Shown here: piece after piece, positions 7,631 to 18,073 of the stretch | Position numbering within the stretch: the stretch's first letter is position 1 | Layout: the number at the start of each line of letters is the position of its first letter | NCBI RefSeq assembly: GCF_031453615.1 | Contig: NZ_JAVIZT010000001.1 | Location: 2,976,001 to 3,040,000 of the forward strand | Direction: 5' to 3' | DNA length: 64,000 bases | Origin: Microbacterium sp. SORGH_AS_0428 | GTDB lineage: Bacteria; Actinomycetota; Actinomycetes; Actinomycetales; Microbacteriaceae | Position numbers and translations under genes: made by a program | The notes under the pieces: model-generated | Told to the model about the DNA's origin: nothing | The model's database searches: none | Seen by the model: the letters and a program-made list of their open reading frames with translations, nothing else

Positions 7631-8386
7631 GTGTCCGCAATCGATGCCGCTCGAGGCGAGGGTTACGCCACGGGGGTGAAGACCGAAGTCGTGATCGCTC
7701 GCGTGCGCGCCGAGGTCGCAGCCCTTCACGGCGAGCTCGTGCGCTACGGGTTGGTCGTGTGGACCGGCGGCAACATCTCGGAGCGCGTGCCGGGTGCGGA
7801 TCTGTTCGTGATCAAGCCGTCGGGGGTCTCCTACGACGACCTGGCGCCCGAGAACATGATCCTCTGCGACCTCGACGGCAGGGTGGTCGAGGACACCCCC
7901 GGCAGCGACCGCCAGCCTTCCAGCGACACGGCGGCGCACGCATACGTCTATCGGAACATGCCCGCCGTCGGCGGCATCGTGCACACGCACTCCGACTATG
8001 CGACGGCCTGGGCCGCGCGCGGCGAAGAGATCCCCTGCGTCATCACCGCGATGGCCGACGAGTTCGGCGGCCCGATCCCGGTCGGGCCGTTCGCGATCAT
8101 CGGCGACGACTCGATCGGTCGGGGCATCGTCGACACGCTCACCGATCACCGCTCGCCGGCGGTGCTGATGGCCGGGCACGGCCCGTTCACGATCGGCGCC
8201 ACGGCGCGCGACGCGGTCAAGGCCGCAGTCATGCTCGAGGACGTCGCGCGCACTGTGCACATCGCCGCCCAGCGCGGTTCGCTCACGCCGCTGCCGGAAC
8301 AGGTGATCGATCGCCTCTACGAGCGCTACCAGCACGTGTACGGACAGCACGGCGACCCGCATCCGACTCCTCGTTCGGCTGCCTGA
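7631..8386 (+). CDS. araD: L-ribulose-5-phosphate 4-epimerase (class II aldolase fold)
   Basis: A 251-residue class II aldolase/epimerase. It interconverts L-ribulose 5-phosphate and D-xylulose 5-phosphate, the last step of L-arabinose entry into the pentose phosphate pathway. Visible signatures are the phosphate-binding TGGNISER and [10 protein letters not shown], the Zn ligands in [11 protein letters not shown], and a third ligand His in [10 protein letters not shown]. The [19 protein letters not shown] context is characteristic of AraD-type proteins rather than fuculose aldolase. The start GTG 7631 has GAAGGAG about seven bases upstream; the frame stays open upstream but without a site. 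Kinase and isomerase genes (araB, araA) are not in the window. Confidence 0.82.
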   Translation: MSAIDAARGEGYATGVKTEVVIARVRAEVAALHGELVRYGLVVWTGGNISERVPGADLFVIKPSGVSYDDLAPENMILCDLDGRVVEDTPGSDRQPSSDTAAHAYVYRNMPAVGGIVHTHSDYATAWAARGEEIPCVITAMADEFGGPIPVGPFAIIGDDSIGRGIVDTLTDHRSPAVLMAGHGPFTIGATARDAVKAAVMLEDVARTVHIAAQRGSLTPLPEQVIDRLYERYQHVYGQHGDPHPTPRSAA

Positions 8387-8447
8387 AGACTTCCCCCTAC
8401 GTACAACTGAACACAGCAGACAGAGACGTCTTACGAAAGGACACACT

Positions 8448-9575
8448 GTGAAGAGCACCAAGTTCCTGTTCGCCGCGGCAACCGTTGCCGCCGGCGCGCT
8501 CATGCTCTCGGGCTGCGGCAGCAGCGCGGGCGGCAGCGGCGGGGACAGCGGCGGAGACGGCGGACTCATCGGGGTCGCCATGCCCACCAAGAGCTCCGAG
8601 CGCTGGATTCAGGACGGCAACGCCGTCAAGAAGCAGCTCGAGGACCAGGGCTACACGGTCGACCTGCAGTACGCAGAGGACGACATCCCCACGCAGGTCT
8701 CGCAGATCGAGAACATGATCACCAAGGGCGCCAAGGCCCTGATCATCGCCTCGATCGACGGCACGACGCTCACCAGCGTCCTGCAGGAGGCCGCCGACGG
8801 CGACATCCCCGTCATCGCCTACGACCGCCTCATCCGCGACAGCGAGAACGTCAACTACTACGCGTCGTTCGACAACTACAAGGTCGGCGTGCAGCAGGCC
8901 AACTCGCTGCTCAACGGTCTGGGTCTCACCGACCTCGACGGCAAGGCCGCGGCGTCGGCTCCGGCGGGCCCGTTCAACATCGAGCTGTTCGCCGGTTCGC
9001 CCGACGACAACAACGCCACGTTCTTCTGGAACGGTGCGATCGACACGCTTCAGCCCTACATCGACAAGAAGGTCCTGGTCGTCAAGAGCGGTCAGACCGA
9101 CTTCCAGCAGGCGGCGACGCTGCGCTGGGACGGCGAGACGGCGCAGAAGCGCATGGAGAACATCCTCACCTCGACGTACTCCGACGGCTCGAAGGTCAAC
9201 GCGGTGCTGTCGCCCTACGACGGCATCTCGCGCGGCATCATCTCGGCTCTCACCGACGCCGGCTACTCGGTCGGTGCCGAGTGGCCGATCATCTCGGGTC
9301 AGGACGCCGAGATCGACTCCGTGAAGGCCATCGTCGCCGGTGAGCAGTACGCGACCATCTTCAAGGACACCCGCAAGCTCGCCGAGGTCGCCGTCAAGAT
9401 GGCCTCCGCTCTGCTCAAGGGCGAGGAGCCCGAGGTGAACAACACCGAGGACTACGACAACGGCAAGAAGGTCGTCCCGTCCTACCTGCTCGAATCGCAG
9501 ATCGTGGTCAAGGACAACATCAAGGAGGTCCTGGTCGACAGCGGCTACTGGACCGAAGACGAGATCAACGGCTGA
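8448..9575 (+). CDS. chvE: Sugar ABC transporter substrate-binding lipoprotein (ChvE type)
   Basis: A 375-residue periplasmic-binding-protein-fold lipoprotein of the multiple-monosaccharide (ChvE/GguC) group. It has a signal peptide with lipobox LSGC (Cys23) and a Gly/Ser-rich linker, then the sugar-binding core: [32 protein letters not shown], and [15 protein letters not shown] near the C-terminus. This group binds galactose, arabinose, xylose or glucose outside the cell. The start GTG 8448 has AAAGGA nine bases upstream. It is the first of three transporter genes after araD, in the usual order binding protein, ATPase, permease. Confidence 0.88.
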   Translation: MKSTKFLFAAATVAAGALMLSGCGSSAGGSGGDSGGDGGLIGVAMPTKSSERWIQDGNAVKKQLEDQGYTVDLQYAEDDIPTQVSQIENMITKGAKALIIASIDGTTLTSVLQEAADGDIPVIAYDRLIRDSENVNYYASFDNYKVGVQQANSLLNGLGLTDLDGKAAASAPAGPFNIELFAGSPDDNNATFFWNGAIDTLQPYIDKKVLVVKSGQTDFQQAATLRWDGETAQKRMENILTSTYSDGSKVNAVLSPYDGISRGIISALTDAGYSVGAEWPIISGQDAEIDSVKAIVAGEQYATIFKDTRKLAEVAVKMASALLKGEEPEVNNTEDYDNGKKVVPSYLLESQIVVKDNIKEVLVDSGYWTEDEING

Positions 9576-9649
9576 TAACCGAGGATCCGTGCCGGGCGGC
9601 CCCGTGCCGCCCGGCACACTCCCGTCGGCGACAGGAAAGAGGAGCAACG

Positions 9650-11179
9650 ATGTCCCAGAACATCCTCGAGATGCGTGGGATCACCAAGACATTCCCGGGA
9701 GTCAAGGCGCTCTCGAACGTGAATCTCGCCGTCCAGCGCGGCGAGGTGCACGCCATCTGCGGTGAGAACGGCGCCGGTAAGTCGACGCTCATGAAGGTGC
9801 TGTCGGGTGTGTACCCCCACGGCACGTACGACGGACAGATCGTCTACAACGGCGAGGAGGTCGCGTTCCGCAACCTCCGCGACAGCGAGGCCAAGGGCAT
9901 CGTGATCATCCACCAGGAGCTGGCGCTCAGCCCGTACCTGTCGATCGCCGAGAACATCTTCCTCAACAACGAGCAGCGCGGCCCGCTCGGTCTCATCGAC
10001 TGGAACGCGACGAACTTCGAGGCGGGCAAGCTCCTCGCCCGGGTCGGCCTGCGGGAGAACCCGACGACGAAGATCAACCAGATCGGCGTCGGGAAGCAGC
10101 AGCTCGTCGAGATCGCCAAGGCGCTCTCGAAGGAGGTCAAGCTGCTGATTCTCGACGAGCCGACCGCCGCGCTCAACGACGAGGATTCGGCCCACCTCCT
10201 GGATCTGATCCTGCACCTGAAGGGTCAGGGGATCACCTCGATCATCATCAGCCACAAGCTCAACGAGATCAAGAAGGTCGCCGACACGGTCACCGTCATC
10301 CGCGACGGCAAGACGATCGAGACGATCGCCAAGAACGACGTCACCGAGGACCGCATCATCAAGGACATGGTGGGTCGCGACCTCGAACACCGTTACCCGG
10401 ACCACGAGCCCCACATCGGCGAAGAGCTGCTGCGGGTCGAGAACTGGACGGCCCACCATCCCGTCGACACCTCGCGCGTCGTCGTCGACGACGTGTCGAT
10501 CACGGTGCGGGCGGGGGAGATCGTCGGGATCGCCGGCCTCATGGGCGCCGGTCGCACCGAGTTCGCGATGAGCCTGTTCGGCCACAGCTATGGGACGAGG
10601 ATCTCCGGCCGGGTGTTCATGCGCGGCAAGGAGATCAAGACGCGCACCGTCTCGGAGGCCATCGACAACGGACTCGCCTACGCGACCGAGGACCGCAAGA
10701 CGTACGGGCTGAACCTCATCGAGGACATCAAGCGCAACGTCTCCATGGCTTCTCTCAAGAAGCTCGAGAAGGCGGGCCTGGTCAACGACAACGAGGAGTA
10801 CCGCGTCGCGAACGAGTACCGCCGCGACATGAACATCAAGGCGCCCAGCGTGCTGGTCAAGACCGGGAAGCTCTCCGGCGGCAACCAGCAGAAGGTCGTG
10901 CTCTCGAAGTGGATCTACTCGGATCCCGACGTCCTGATCCTCGACGAGCCGACCCGCGGCATCGACGTGGGTGCGAAGTACGAGATCTACACGATCATCA
11001 ACAAGCTCGCCGCATCCGGCAAGGGCATCATCGTCATCTCGTCCGAGCTGCCCGAACTGCTCGGCATCTCCGACCGCGTCTACGCGCTGTCCGAGGGTCG
11101 CATCACGGGAGAGCTGCCGATCGCAGAGGCGAGCCCCGAATCCGTTCTCAAGCTCATGACCATGGAGAAGCCCCGCTGA
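9650..11179 (+). CDS. mmsA: Sugar ABC transporter double ATPase (MmsA/GguA type)
   Basis: A 509-residue protein with two ABC domains in tandem, as usual in monosaccharide importers of the CUT2 class. The first domain has Walker [11 protein letters not shown] (around residues 38-46) and Walker [12 protein letters not shown]. The second has the degenerate Walker [10 protein letters not shown] typical of the class, signature LSGGNQQK and Walker [13 protein letters not shown]. It sits on the inner face of the membrane and powers uptake by the downstream permease. An AAGAGGAG ribosome-binding site precedes the ATG. The gene is co-transcribed with the binding protein and permease genes. Confidence 0.92.
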   Translation: MSQNILEMRGITKTFPGVKALSNVNLAVQRGEVHAICGENGAGKSTLMKVLSGVYPHGTYDGQIVYNGEEVAFRNLRDSEAKGIVIIHQELALSPYLSIAENIFLNNEQRGPLGLIDWNATNFEAGKLLARVGLRENPTTKINQIGVGKQQLVEIAKALSKEVKLLILDEPTAALNDEDSAHLLDLILHLKGQGITSIIISHKLNEIKKVADTVTVIRDGKTIETIAKNDVTEDRIIKDMVGRDLEHRYPDHEPHIGEELLRVENWTAHHPVDTSRVVVDDVSITVRAGEIVGIAGLMGAGRTEFAMSLFGHSYGTRISGRVFMRGKEIKTRTVSEAIDNGLAYATEDRKTYGLNLIEDIKRNVSMASLKKLEKAGLVNDNEEYRVANEYRRDMNIKAPSVLVKTGKLSGGNQQKVVLSKWIYSDPDVLILDEPTRGIDVGAKYEIYTIINKLAASGKGIIVISSELPELLGISDRVYALSEGRITGELPIAEASPESVLKLMTMEKPR

Positions 11180-11202
11180 CGGGGCTCGCAGGAGACAACG
11201 AC

Positions 11203-12420
11203 ATGTCGAACAACGACACCGCTGCCGGGGCGACGATCAACCCGGTCGACAACAAGGCCACCCGCTGGATCACGCACGTGCTCACCGACCTGGGCAAGAA
11301 CGGCATCTTCATCGCGCTGCTCGCGGTCGTGGTGCTGTTCGCCGTCCTGACCGACGGCATCCTGCTGCGTCCGCAGAACATCTCGAACCTGGTCGTGCAG
11401 AACGGCTACATCCTCGTGCTCGCGATCGGCATGGTGATGGTCATCATCGCCGGACACATCGACCTGTCGGTCGGATCCGTGGCGGCCTTCATCGGCGCGG
11501 TCTCGGGCGTCTTCGCGGTGCAGTGGGGATTGCCCTGGTGGCTCGCGATCATCCTCTCGCTCGCCATCGGCGCGCTGGTGGGTGCGTGGCAGGGCTTCTG
11601 GGTGGCCTTCGTGGGCATCCCCGCCTTCATCGTGACCCTGGCGGGCATGCTCATCTTCCGCGGGCTCGCGCTCGTGGTTCTCGGCAACGCGAACATCGGC
11701 TCCTTCCCCGACGAGTACCGCGCGCTCGGCAACGGCTTCCTCGACGGCATCTTCGGCGGCGACCCGGATGTGTTCACGCTGCTGATCGGTGCGGTCGGCA
11801 TCATCGCCCTCGTCGTGCAGCAGTGGCGCACCCGCGCCGGACGCCGCAAGTACGGGCAGGACGTCGAGCCGATCGTCTGGTTCGTCGCCAAGCTCGTGCT
11901 GATCGCCGCAGCGATCGCGTTCTTCACGTACTCGCTCGCGGCGTACAAGGGCATCCCGGTCACGCTCATCGTGCTGGCCGTTCTCGTGCTCGTCTACGGC
12001 GTCGTCATGAACCGCTCGGTCTTCGGTCGCCACATCTACGCGATCGGCGGCAACCGCCACGCGGCGGAGCTGTCGGGCATCAAGACGCGTCGGGTCGATT
12101 TCTGGCTGTTCGTCAACATGGGGCTGCTGGCGGCGCTGGCCGGCCTCATCTTCACCGCTCGCCTGAACCTGGCCGGCCCCAAGGCCGGTGACGGCTTCGA
12201 GCTCGAGGCCATCTCGGCGGCCTTCATCGGCGGCGCGGCGGTGCAGGGCGGCGTCGGAACCATCGGCGGTGCGATCATCGGTGGTCTGATCATCGGCGTG
12301 CTGAACAACGGCATGTCGATCATGGGCATCGGCATCGAGTGGCAGCAGGCGGTGAAGGGTCTCGTGCTCCTTCTCGCCGTCGCCTTCGACGTGTACAACA
12401 AGCGGCGCTCCGGCAACTGA
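11203..12420 (+). CDS. mmsB: Sugar ABC transporter permease (MmsB/GguB type)
   Basis: A 405-residue integral membrane protein with about ten transmembrane segments. The CUT2 permease features are visible: ILVLAIGMVMVIIAGHIDLSVG near the start of the core, FVGIPAFIVTLAGMLIFRG in the middle, and RHIYAIGGNRHAAELSG, the cytoplasmic EAA-like loop that contacts the ATPase. It is about 80 residues longer than RbsC, with an extra central segment (GRRKYGQDVEPIVW), which is normal for MmsB/XylH proteins. The start is ATG 11203, with GGAG 11 bases upstream and 23 bases after the ATPase stop. A strong terminator follows. Confidence 0.9.
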   Translation: MSNNDTAAGATINPVDNKATRWITHVLTDLGKNGIFIALLAVVVLFAVLTDGILLRPQNISNLVVQNGYILVLAIGMVMVIIAGHIDLSVGSVAAFIGAVSGVFAVQWGLPWWLAIILSLAIGALVGAWQGFWVAFVGIPAFIVTLAGMLIFRGLALVVLGNANIGSFPDEYRALGNGFLDGIFGGDPDVFTLLIGAVGIIALVVQQWRTRAGRRKYGQDVEPIVWFVAKLVLIAAAIAFFTYSLAAYKGIPVTLIVLAVLVLVYGVVMNRSVFGRHIYAIGGNRHAAELSGIKTRRVDFWLFVNMGLLAALAGLIFTARLNLAGPKAGDGFELEAISAAFIGGAAVQGGVGTIGGAIIGGLIIGVLNNGMSIMGIGIEWQQAVKGLVLLLAVAFDVYNKRRSGN

Positions 12421-12433
12421 GCGGCGCAGCCGA

Positions 12434-12465
12434 CGAAGGGCCCCGCCGACCGGCGGGGCCCTTCG
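12434..12465. terminator. Terminator closing the sugar importer operon
   Basis: A 15-bp perfect stem (12434-12448 with 12451-12465, core AAGGGCCCCGCCG) has a two-base nominal loop. It lies 13 bases after the permease stop and 10 before the end of the convergent monooxygenase gene, so it could serve both strands. Confidence 0.85.
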
Positions 12466-12475
12466 TCATGCGTTG

Positions 12476-13912
12476 TCAGAGGACGGCGAGCCGATCGGCG
12501 ATGCGTGAGGGCAGCGTTCCGTCCGCCGCGCTCGCGCCGTCGGCGAAGGCTCCGCGGTAGCGCGCCGCCGGATGCGTGTCGGCGACCCGCGCGTGGCCGG
12601 CGCCGTAGAGCGACTCGCGCAGCGTCGAGCCCGCGTACTCGGTCTGCGCCCGTCCGCGGCGCTGGAGTTCGGGCACGATGAACTCCACCAGATCCTCGAA
12701 GGAGCCTGGCGTGATCGCGTAGGCGAAGTTGAAGCCGTCGATCTCGCCCTCATCGACCCATCGCTCCAGCTCGTCGGCGACGGTTTCGGGGCCGCCCACG
12801 ATGACCGGCCCCATCCCGCCGATGGAGCGCTGCGCGACGATGTCGGCGGGGGTCCACCGGCGTTCGGGGTCGATCTTCGCGAGAGAGGAGAGCACGGAGC
12901 GCAGGCTGTCGTTCTCGACCTCTTCGAGCGGCTGGTCGGGATCCCACTGTCCGAAGTCGATACCGGTCCAGCCGCCGTAGAACGCGAGCATCCCCTCGCC
13001 AGAGGCGTAGGACAGATAGTCCTCGTACTTGGCGCGAGCCGCCGCATCCGACTCGGCAGTGATGACGGTGACCAGCGCGAACGTCTTCACGTCGTCGGGG
13101 TCGCGCCCCTCCGCCGCAGCGCGGGAGCGGATGTCGCGGACGATCTCGCGCGCCTGCGCGGGGTTCGCGGGGCTGATGAAGACACCTTCGCCGTGACGGG
13201 CGGCGAAGGCGCGTCCGCGTGGGGAGGCGCCGGCCTGGAAGATCACCGGGGTGCGCTGCGGAGACGGCTCGCTCAGGTGGATGCCCGGCACGGAGTAGTA
13301 GGTGCCCTGGTGACCGATCGGATGCACCTTCGTGGCGTCGGTGTACACGCCCCGTTCGCGGTCGGCGACGACCGCGTCCTCGTCCCACGAGCCCTCCCAG
13401 AGCTTGTAGGTGACGTCGACGAACTCCTCCGCGATCTCGTACCGGTCGTCGTGGGCGATCTGCTTGCTCAGGCCGAGGTTGATCGCGGCGCTGTTCAGGT
13501 AGCTCGTCACGACGTTCCAGGCGACGCGCCCCTTGGTCAGGTGGTCGAGCGTCGAGAACTTGCGCGCGAGCGCATACGGCTGCTCGTAGGTCAGCGCCGC
13601 TGTGACGCCGAACCCGAGGTGCTCGGTGACGAGCGCCATCGCCGGGACCTGCAGGAACGGATCGTTCACCGGTACCTGGTCGGCATCGCCGAGGGCCGTG
13701 GCCGCGGAGCCCCGGTACACGTCGTAGGTGCCCAGCACGTCCGCGATGAACAGCGAGTCGAAGCGGCCGCGTTCGAGCAGCTTCGCGAGCTCGGTCCAGT
13801 ACTCGAGGTCCTTGTAGGTCGTGGCCCGGCTGTCGGGGTGGCGCCAGGTGCCGGCGGACTGGTGACTGACGCACGTCATGTCGAAGGCGTTCAGGATGAT
13901 GCGCTTTGCCAT
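12476..13912 (-). CDS. LLM-class flavin-dependent monooxygenase (NtaA/SnaA/DszA type)
   Basis: A 478-residue monooxygenase of the nitrilotriacetate/pristinamycin/dibenzothiophene family, which uses reduced FMN supplied by a separate reductase. Visible marks are the N-terminal segment with TYKDLEYWTELAKLLERGRFD, ATALGDADQVPVNDP, GRVAWNVVTSYLNSAA, and PVIFQAGASPRGRAFAARH, all typical of the group. GEIDGFNFAYAI and the basic C-terminus follow. Length is in the family range (430-480). The substrate cannot be assigned. The start ATG is placed at MAKRIILNAF; the frame continues upstream but in non-family sequence. No flavin reductase is encoded nearby. The quinone oxidoreductase gene lies 70 bases upstream on the same strand. 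Confidence 0.85.
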   Translation of the reverse strand: MAKRIILNAFDMTCVSHQSAGTWRHPDSRATTYKDLEYWTELAKLLERGRFDSLFIADVLGTYDVYRGSAATALGDADQVPVNDPFLQVPAMALVTEHLGFGVTAALTYEQPYALARKFSTLDHLTKGRVAWNVVTSYLNSAAINLGLSKQIAHDDRYEIAEEFVDVTYKLWEGSWDEDAVVADRERGVYTDATKVHPIGHQGTYYSVPGIHLSEPSPQRTPVIFQAGASPRGRAFAARHGEGVFISPANPAQAREIVRDIRSRAAAEGRDPDDVKTFALVTVITAESDAAARAKYEDYLSYASGEGMLAFYGGWTGIDFGQWDPDQPLEEVENDSLRSVLSSLAKIDPERRWTPADIVAQRSIGGMGPVIVGGPETVADELERWVDEGEIDGFNFAYAITPGSFEDLVEFIVPELQRRGRAQTEYAGSTLRESLYGAGHARVADTHPAARYRGAFADGASAADGTLPSRIADRLAVL

Positions 13913-13982
13913 GCGGCGAGTCTCACACCGGCGCACGCCAGAGGCCATCGCGCCGAAACGCGGCGTCATGGACGCGAGGACG

Positions 13983-14924
13983 TCAGGGCACCAGCGTGAT
14001 CTTGCCGGGGGAGTGCGCCTCGATGAGCCGGTGCGCCTGCGGCGCGTCTGCGAGCGGAAGCTGCTCGCCGAGCTCGACCGAGAAGCGTCCCGTCGACAGC
14101 AGCGCCAGCACGACCGGAACCGCCTCGGCCCGCCACGCGAGCTGCTGGTCGGTGAGCGGTTCGGGGGAGCCGCCCGAGAACGCACGGATGCCGAATCCCG
14201 CCGCATCCGCCCCGCGCACGATCGTTGCGATGCGCGAACGATCCTCGACGAGGGCGAGTGAGGCGGCGATGGCCTCGTCCGTTCCGGCCGCGTCGAAGGC
14301 CGCGGTGTAGCCCTGCGGCGCCGCCTCGCGCAGGCGCTGCTCGAGTCCTTCGCCGTAGGCGACCGGGATCGCGCCGAGCTCGCGGAGCCGGTCGAAACGG
14401 GACGGGGACGAGGTGGCGACGACCGTCGCGCCCCAGAGCACGGCGAACTGCACGGCGGCCTGGCCGACGGCGCCGGAACCCGCGTGGACGACGAGGGTGT
14501 CGCCGTCGCGCACGTCGAGCGAGCGCAGCGACTGGTAGGCGGTGCCGACCGGGATGCCGAGGGCGGCGCCCGTCGCGGCGTCCACCTGAGGCGGTCGCGG
14601 CTGGATCGAGCCGACCTTGACGATCGCCCGTTCGGAGTAGAGGCCGCCGGCGGAGAAGATCACGACGGGGTCGCCGACGCGGAACCCCTCGACGCCGGCG
14701 CCGACGGCCGTCACCACGCCGGCGCCGTCACTGCCGATGCGGCGGGGATGCGTCATCGGGACGGGGCCGCGCAGGCCCGCTCGCAGCTTCGCGTCGATCG
14801 GATTGACGCCCGCCGCTTCGATGCGCACGGCCACCTGGCCCGCCTCCGGGGAGGGTATCTCGATGTCGGTGAGGGTGAGGACGTCGGGGCCGCCGTGCTC
14901 GGAGTAGACGATCGCGTGTGTCAT
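13983..14924 (-). CDS. NADPH:quinone reductase-like zinc-independent alcohol dehydrogenase family protein
   Basis: A 313-residue medium-chain dehydrogenase/reductase. The N-terminal GroES-like domain (EAAGVNPIDAKLRAGL, GSDGAGVVTAVG) lacks the zinc-ligand cysteines, as in quinone oxidoreductases. The Rossmann domain carries VVHAGSGAVGQAAVQFAVLWGA, the NADPH loop. The C-terminus (EAHSPGKITLVP) is canonical. It probably reduces quinones or activated alkenes in the cytoplasm. The start ATG is at MTHAIVYSEHG. It lies between a large hairpin terminator upstream and the LLM monooxygenase downstream, so the two redox genes may form a unit. Confidence 0.85.
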   Translation of the reverse strand: MTHAIVYSEHGGPDVLTLTDIEIPSPEAGQVAVRIEAAGVNPIDAKLRAGLRGPVPMTHPRRIGSDGAGVVTAVGAGVEGFRVGDPVVIFSAGGLYSERAIVKVGSIQPRPPQVDAATGAALGIPVGTAYQSLRSLDVRDGDTLVVHAGSGAVGQAAVQFAVLWGATVVATSSPSRFDRLRELGAIPVAYGEGLEQRLREAAPQGYTAAFDAAGTDEAIAASLALVEDRSRIATIVRGADAAGFGIRAFSGGSPEPLTDQQLAWRAEAVPVVLALLSTGRFSVELGEQLPLADAPQAHRLIEAHSPGKITLVP

Positions 14925-14965
14925 GGTGTTCGCCACTCTGCCCTGTGTCGGGGCCCGATGCAATG

Positions 14966-15012
14966 CGCCCCGTGGCGGGCCGGCGATCGACTCGCCGGCC
15001 CGCCACGGGGCG
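14966..15012 (-). terminator. Large hairpin terminator after the GH43 gene
   Basis: A 21-bp perfect stem (14966-14986 with 14992-15012) closes a five-base TCGAC loop, 13 bases downstream of the GH43 stop and before the quinone reductase start. It is the longest perfect stem noticed in the window. Confidence 0.8.
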
Positions 15013-15024
15013 TGATGGGAGAAC

Positions 15025-17946
15025 TCAGCCGCAGGCGAGAGACGCGTACGGTGCGGTGAGGTTCGCGGTCGCACCCGCCTGGGTCACGGAGACCGTGGTT
15101 GTTCCCGCGGGCATCGCGCCGAGCCGCGTCGTGAAGGCGGTCGACGCGCTCTTGCCGGCCGCCACCGTGACGGTCTTCGCGCCGTACACCGTGGTGATGG
15201 TGGCCGCCGCGGAGCTGTCACCGGTGTTGCTGAGGACGACCGAGAGCACGGCCTTGCCCGCCAGGCACCGGGCGCTGGTCGTGGCCTGCACGGACACCGC
15301 GGGGGTGACGGTGACGGTGGCCTCCACCGGCATGCGCGAGTCGTCCTGTGCAACGCCGGCGACCGTGAACTCTCCCGCGGTGGCGTAGGCGGCGGGAGGG
15401 ACGGCATCCCAGGTGACGTCGACGCTCTGTTGGGAGCCGTCCGCCTTCGTCAGGTGCGCCTGCGGCAGGGCCGGGGCGACGCCCACGCGCGTCGTCACCG
15501 CCATCTCGTCGACCGAGGCGACCGCGATGTCGGTCGCGTAGGCCTCGAGCACGCGCTGGTACTCGGAGCGCGTGATCGGGATGACCGTGCCGTGGCGCGG
15601 CTTGCCGCCGTCGGCGTTCTGCGGGAGCGACTGGCGCAGTTTCGCGCCGAGCGGCTGCCAGGCGTTCCCGTCCTCCAGGTTGGTCGTCCCGAACGGCACA
15701 TAGTGGTTGGGCCCGCCGTGGTAGTTGGGCTGGTCGATGAACAGGAACCAGTCCAGGCCGTTCACATCGCCCGGGTTGGCGGGGAAGATGTTGGCGCCTT
15801 CGCCGCTGGTGAACGTTCCCCCGGGCTCGCCGTTGGGCAGACCGCTGGCGACCCGCTCCTTCACCAGCGTCCACTCGTCCGCCGGCCCGGTCGCACCCGG
15901 CAGGGTGCCCGTGATCGTCGCCAGCAGATCGGTCGACTTCTCGTGGCGGATCGTCATGCTCGCCTCGTCCTTGGTGAAGCGGTGGTAGACGCCGTCGACC
16001 TTCGCGACGGTGGAGTCGATGAGGCCGAGCCCCGCACCCCGACGCACGTCGCTCCAGATCTGCGGCTCGGAGAAGGTGACGAAGTCATCGGTCGTCGCGT
16101 ACATCATCCGGTTATAGGTGACGGCGGTGCGATCGGCGGCGTTCGTGGTCGGGTAGAGGTTCGACGCCCAGAAGACGACGAACGTGTCCAGCTCCTCGTC
16201 CCAGTAGGCCTCGGGCGCCCAGGTGTTCCCGGCGTAGTCGCTCGACACCTTGACGTGACGCTGCTCCGACCAGTTCACCAGGTCGTCGGACTCCCAGACC
16301 TCGATGTAGCGAGAGCCGGAGATCTGCGCGGTCGTGAATCCGCCCGCGAGGCCGTCGATCTTCAGGTCCGTCGCGATCATGTAGAACTTGTCGCCTTCGG
16401 GAGCGCGGATGATGAAAGGATCGCGCAGCCCCTCGGTGCCGACCGTGGAGGTGAACACGGGCTGGCCGTCGTTGAGGGTGTTCCAGCTGAGCGCGTCGTT
16501 GCCCTTGGACGCGGCGATGCTCACACGCTCGGCGCCCTGACCCTCACCCGTGAAGAACGTCCAGAAGTACGCCTCGGTCTCCTCGTCGCCCGCCGGCAGC
16601 GGCCGGATGCGGGCGGAGAAGGTGCGGCTCGCGGTCGCCTGGCCGTGGGTGGCCACCGCGGTCAGCCCGACCACGATCTCGGGGGAGCCGGCAGCGGGCC
16701 GTGTCACCTCGACTGTGCGCGAGTCCTCGCGCACGCCCGCCCGCAGCGCAGCGGAGGCCGCGTGTGCCGCATCCACCGTCCACGTGATCGTGGATCCCTG
16801 TGCGCCGATGGCCGGCACGGAGAAGTTGGTGCGGATGTCCTCGAGGTTCGCGATCTGGATCGACGCCAGGTCGGCTGCCACGCGTTCGGCGTCGGAGAGC
16901 AGCTGCGGCACCCTCACGGGATAGGCCTGGATGCGGGTCGCTCCGCCGACGGTGAAGGTGGCGGTCAGAGTGACGTCGGCGTCGCCCGAGCCCGCGGCGG
17001 GGCGGGTGACGGTCGCGGTGCCTGCGTTGACCGCGATGGCCGGGTTGTCCGATCCCCAGCTCACGGCGACGCCCGCGGTCGAGGTGGGGACGGCGAAGTC
17101 CGCGTCCGCGGTCGCAGGGACCGAGACGGCCGCGACGGCGCGGTCGAGGGCCTCGGCGTTGTAGAGAGCCAGCACGTCGGCGTCGCTGAGCGCCTGTCCG
17201 TAGATCGCGAAGTCATCGACGAGGCCGCTCCAGCTCGCGTCGTTGTAGGTCGAACGGCCGAGCGCCGCGACGAGGTTCGAGCCGAAGGCGGCGACGTCGC
17301 GGGCGATCGCGTTCTGTGAGATGCGCGCGCCGTTCACGTAGACGCGCAACTGACCCGTCGTGCCGTCGATGACCGTCGTGTACAGGCTGAGGCCGGCGGG
17401 GGTGCGGATGCCAGAGGTCGCCGCATTGGTGGCCCCGGGGCCGACCTCGGTGGTCCACGGCGAGCCGGGGGAGACCGCGTTCGTGACGACCGACTTGACG
17501 TAGCCGTTCGGGTTGGCGGGGTTGAGCAGCCAGTAGCCCGACGAGAAGGAGTTGCCGGAAGCGACCGGGGCGCCGATGAAGGCGGCCGCGGTGTTGCCGG
17601 CACCCGTGCGCGGGGAGAGCCAGGTCGAGATCGTCAGGTCCTTCTTGCCGACGAGACCCGTGGTGGGGATGTCGAGGTAGGCGGCCGTGCCGCGGGATCC
17701 TCCGGGCAGCGACAGGCTCCCGTCGGCGACGGCGCCCCCGCTCTGCTGCAGGGTGGCGTCGAACCCGTTGCCGCTCGCGTCCGGGATCGTCGTACCCGCG
17801 GCGCTGTCGAAGGTGTAGTGCAGCAGCGGCGCGGGAGTCGCGGCCTGGGCGGCGGTCGGGACGACCGCGCCGGCGACGGCGAGCGCGAGGGCGGTCCAGA
17901 CAGCTCCGCCCCTGGTCAGCATTCGGGATCTGTGGCGCGTACTCAC
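15025..17946 (-). CDS. Secreted multidomain glycoside hydrolase: LamG + Ig-like + GH43-type catalytic domain
   Basis: A 973-residue exported protein. The signal peptide (residues 1-35) has an Arg-rich n-region and a probable AQA cleavage site. A LamG/concanavalin-like module spans about residues 40-270 (starting LLHYTFDSAAG, ending in DDFAIYGQALSDADV). Two short Ig-like modules rich in VTRPAAGS follow. A five-bladed-propeller GH43-like domain covers roughly 450-800 (GLRDPFIIRAPEGDKFYMIAT, ESDDLVNW, TWAPEAYWDEE, FDSTVAKVDGVYHRF-like segment at GLIDSTVAKV). Then come a further Ig-like module and a C-terminal beta domain ending with CG. GH43 enzymes cleave arabinan or xylan side chains; an arabinofuranosidase or arabinanase role fits. 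There is no LPxTG-type signal, so it is secreted free. LacI-type operators lie upstream. Confidence 0.75.
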   Translation of the reverse strand: MSTRHRSRMLTRGGAVWTALALAVAGAVVPTAAQAATPAPLLHYTFDSAAGTTIPDASGNGFDATLQQSGGAVADGSLSLPGGSRGTAAYLDIPTTGLVGKKDLTISTWLSPRTGAGNTAAAFIGAPVASGNSFSSGYWLLNPANPNGYVKSVVTNAVSPGSPWTTEVGPGATNAATSGIRTPAGLSLYTTVIDGTTGQLRVYVNGARISQNAIARDVAAFGSNLVAALGRSTYNDASWSGLVDDFAIYGQALSDADVLALYNAEALDRAVAAVSVPATADADFAVPTSTAGVAVSWGSDNPAIAVNAGTATVTRPAAGSGDADVTLTATFTVGGATRIQAYPVRVPQLLSDAERVAADLASIQIANLEDIRTNFSVPAIGAQGSTITWTVDAAHAASAALRAGVREDSRTVEVTRPAAGSPEIVVGLTAVATHGQATASRTFSARIRPLPAGDEETEAYFWTFFTGEGQGAERVSIAASKGNDALSWNTLNDGQPVFTSTVGTEGLRDPFIIRAPEGDKFYMIATDLKIDGLAGGFTTAQISGSRYIEVWESDDLVNWSEQRHVKVSSDYAGNTWAPEAYWDEELDTFVVFWASNLYPTTNAADRTAVTYNRMMYATTDDFVTFSEPQIWSDVRRGAGLGLIDSTVAKVDGVYHRFTKDEASMTIRHEKSTDLLATITGTLPGATGPADEWTLVKERVASGLPNGEPGGTFTSGEGANIFPANPGDVNGLDWFLFIDQPNYHGGPNHYVPFGTTNLEDGNAWQPLGAKLRQSLPQNADGGKPRHGTVIPITRSEYQRVLEAYATDIAVASVDEMAVTTRVGVAPALPQAHLTKADGSQQSVDVTWDAVPPAAYATAGEFTVAGVAQDDSRMPVEATVTVTPAVSVQATTSARCLAGKAVLSVVLSNTGDSSAAATITTVYGAKTVTVAAGKSASTAFTTRLGAMPAGTTTVSVTQAGATANLTAPYASLACG

Positions 17947-18073
17947 GCGGAGGCTCCTCGCTCTCGTCGGAAGGCGGGACGCAGCGGAGCGTGCGCGGGG
18001 ACGTCACGGTCCCCGCGGCGATCGGTTGAGCGTCGTCGCGCAATCGTGTGCCGCGGATGCGGCGGGCAGTGAT

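Noticed and set aside
13913-14206. Longer N-terminus for the LLM monooxygenase
   Set aside because: The added residues are Arg/Ser-rich, overlap the end of the quinone reductase gene and have no family support.
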